Below are positions 6,509 through 6,566 of a stretch of DNA of 6,566 nucleotides, piece after piece. Below the pieces are notes generated by a model. It worked only from the letters and a program-made list of their open reading frames with translations, was not told where the DNA came from and searched no databases. The stretch covers positions 1 through 6,566 of the forward strand of contig JAJRQS010000212.1 of NCBI GenBank assembly GCA_024280135.1, read 5' to 3'. The stretch is from Bacteroidota bacterium (GTDB lineage Bacteria > Bacteroidota > Bacteroidia > Chitinophagales > Saprospiraceae). Numbering within the stretch: the stretch's first letter is position 1; each line of letters starts with the position of its first letter. The position numbers and the translations under genes were made by a program.

Positions 6509-6566
6509 TTATACCTGGATGACCCCCACATTAAAAGGCTTCAAAGGTGCTTGGTTCGCAGCTTCG
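6509..6566 (-). other. Edge-crossing open frame, possible 3' end of an unseen minus-strand gene
   Basis: Reading the minus strand inward from the right edge gives 18 open codons ending EAANQAPLKPFNVGVIQV and then TAA (6511-6509). The opposite strand is also open to the edge, from ATG 6519, reading MTPTLKGFKGAWFAAS. I recognise neither peptide, and such short runs occur by chance. At most one can be a gene end; the stretch may equally be non-coding repeat sequence. Flanking DNA is needed to decide. Confidence 0.15.

Overview
The window suggests a member of the Bacteroidota, probably a Saprospiraceae- or Cytophagales-like bacterium; the exact family is inference. The evidence is a TAnnTTTG core promoter (297-304), A-rich start-codon contexts without Shine-Dalgarno sequences, and a family 9 cellulase ending in a type IX secretion (T9SS) C-terminal domain, a system confined to this phylum. 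Base composition is moderately AT-rich throughout and no gene stands out as recently acquired.

Layout. Positions 3-288 hold a non-coding tandem array of 13 units of 21-23 bp, probably cut by the left edge. A Bacteroidota promoter follows at once, then three plus-strand genes: a short, ACT-less 3-phosphoglycerate dehydrogenase (serA, 329-1273), a stand-alone GyrI-like effector-binding protein (1292-1771) whose start codon lies in the loop of a 10-bp inverted repeat, and a secreted GH9 endoglucanase (1828-4200). Facing them on the minus strand is a likely two-gene unit: a rhomboid intramembrane protease (6329 down to 5703), then an M20 metallo-dipeptidase (5669 down to 4290). The two blocks converge on an 89-bp gap (4201-4289) with no convincing terminator. 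The right end (6330-6566) carries a weak promoter candidate for the rhomboid gene, degenerate short repeats, a small hairpin and edge-crossing open frames that cannot be resolved.

Function. The genes do not form one pathway. serA is housekeeping serine biosynthesis, the GyrI-like protein is probably a small-molecule binder or hydrolase, the GH9 enzyme degrades beta-glucan outside the cell, and the rhomboid and M20 enzymes are membrane and cytoplasmic peptidases. I found no defence system, CRISPR array, transposase, rRNA or tRNA. The most unusual element is the tandem array: its units change length by about one base on each side of a conserved imperfect palindrome, which hints at selection on, or copying of, a small hairpin. 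The rest is ordinary chromosome.
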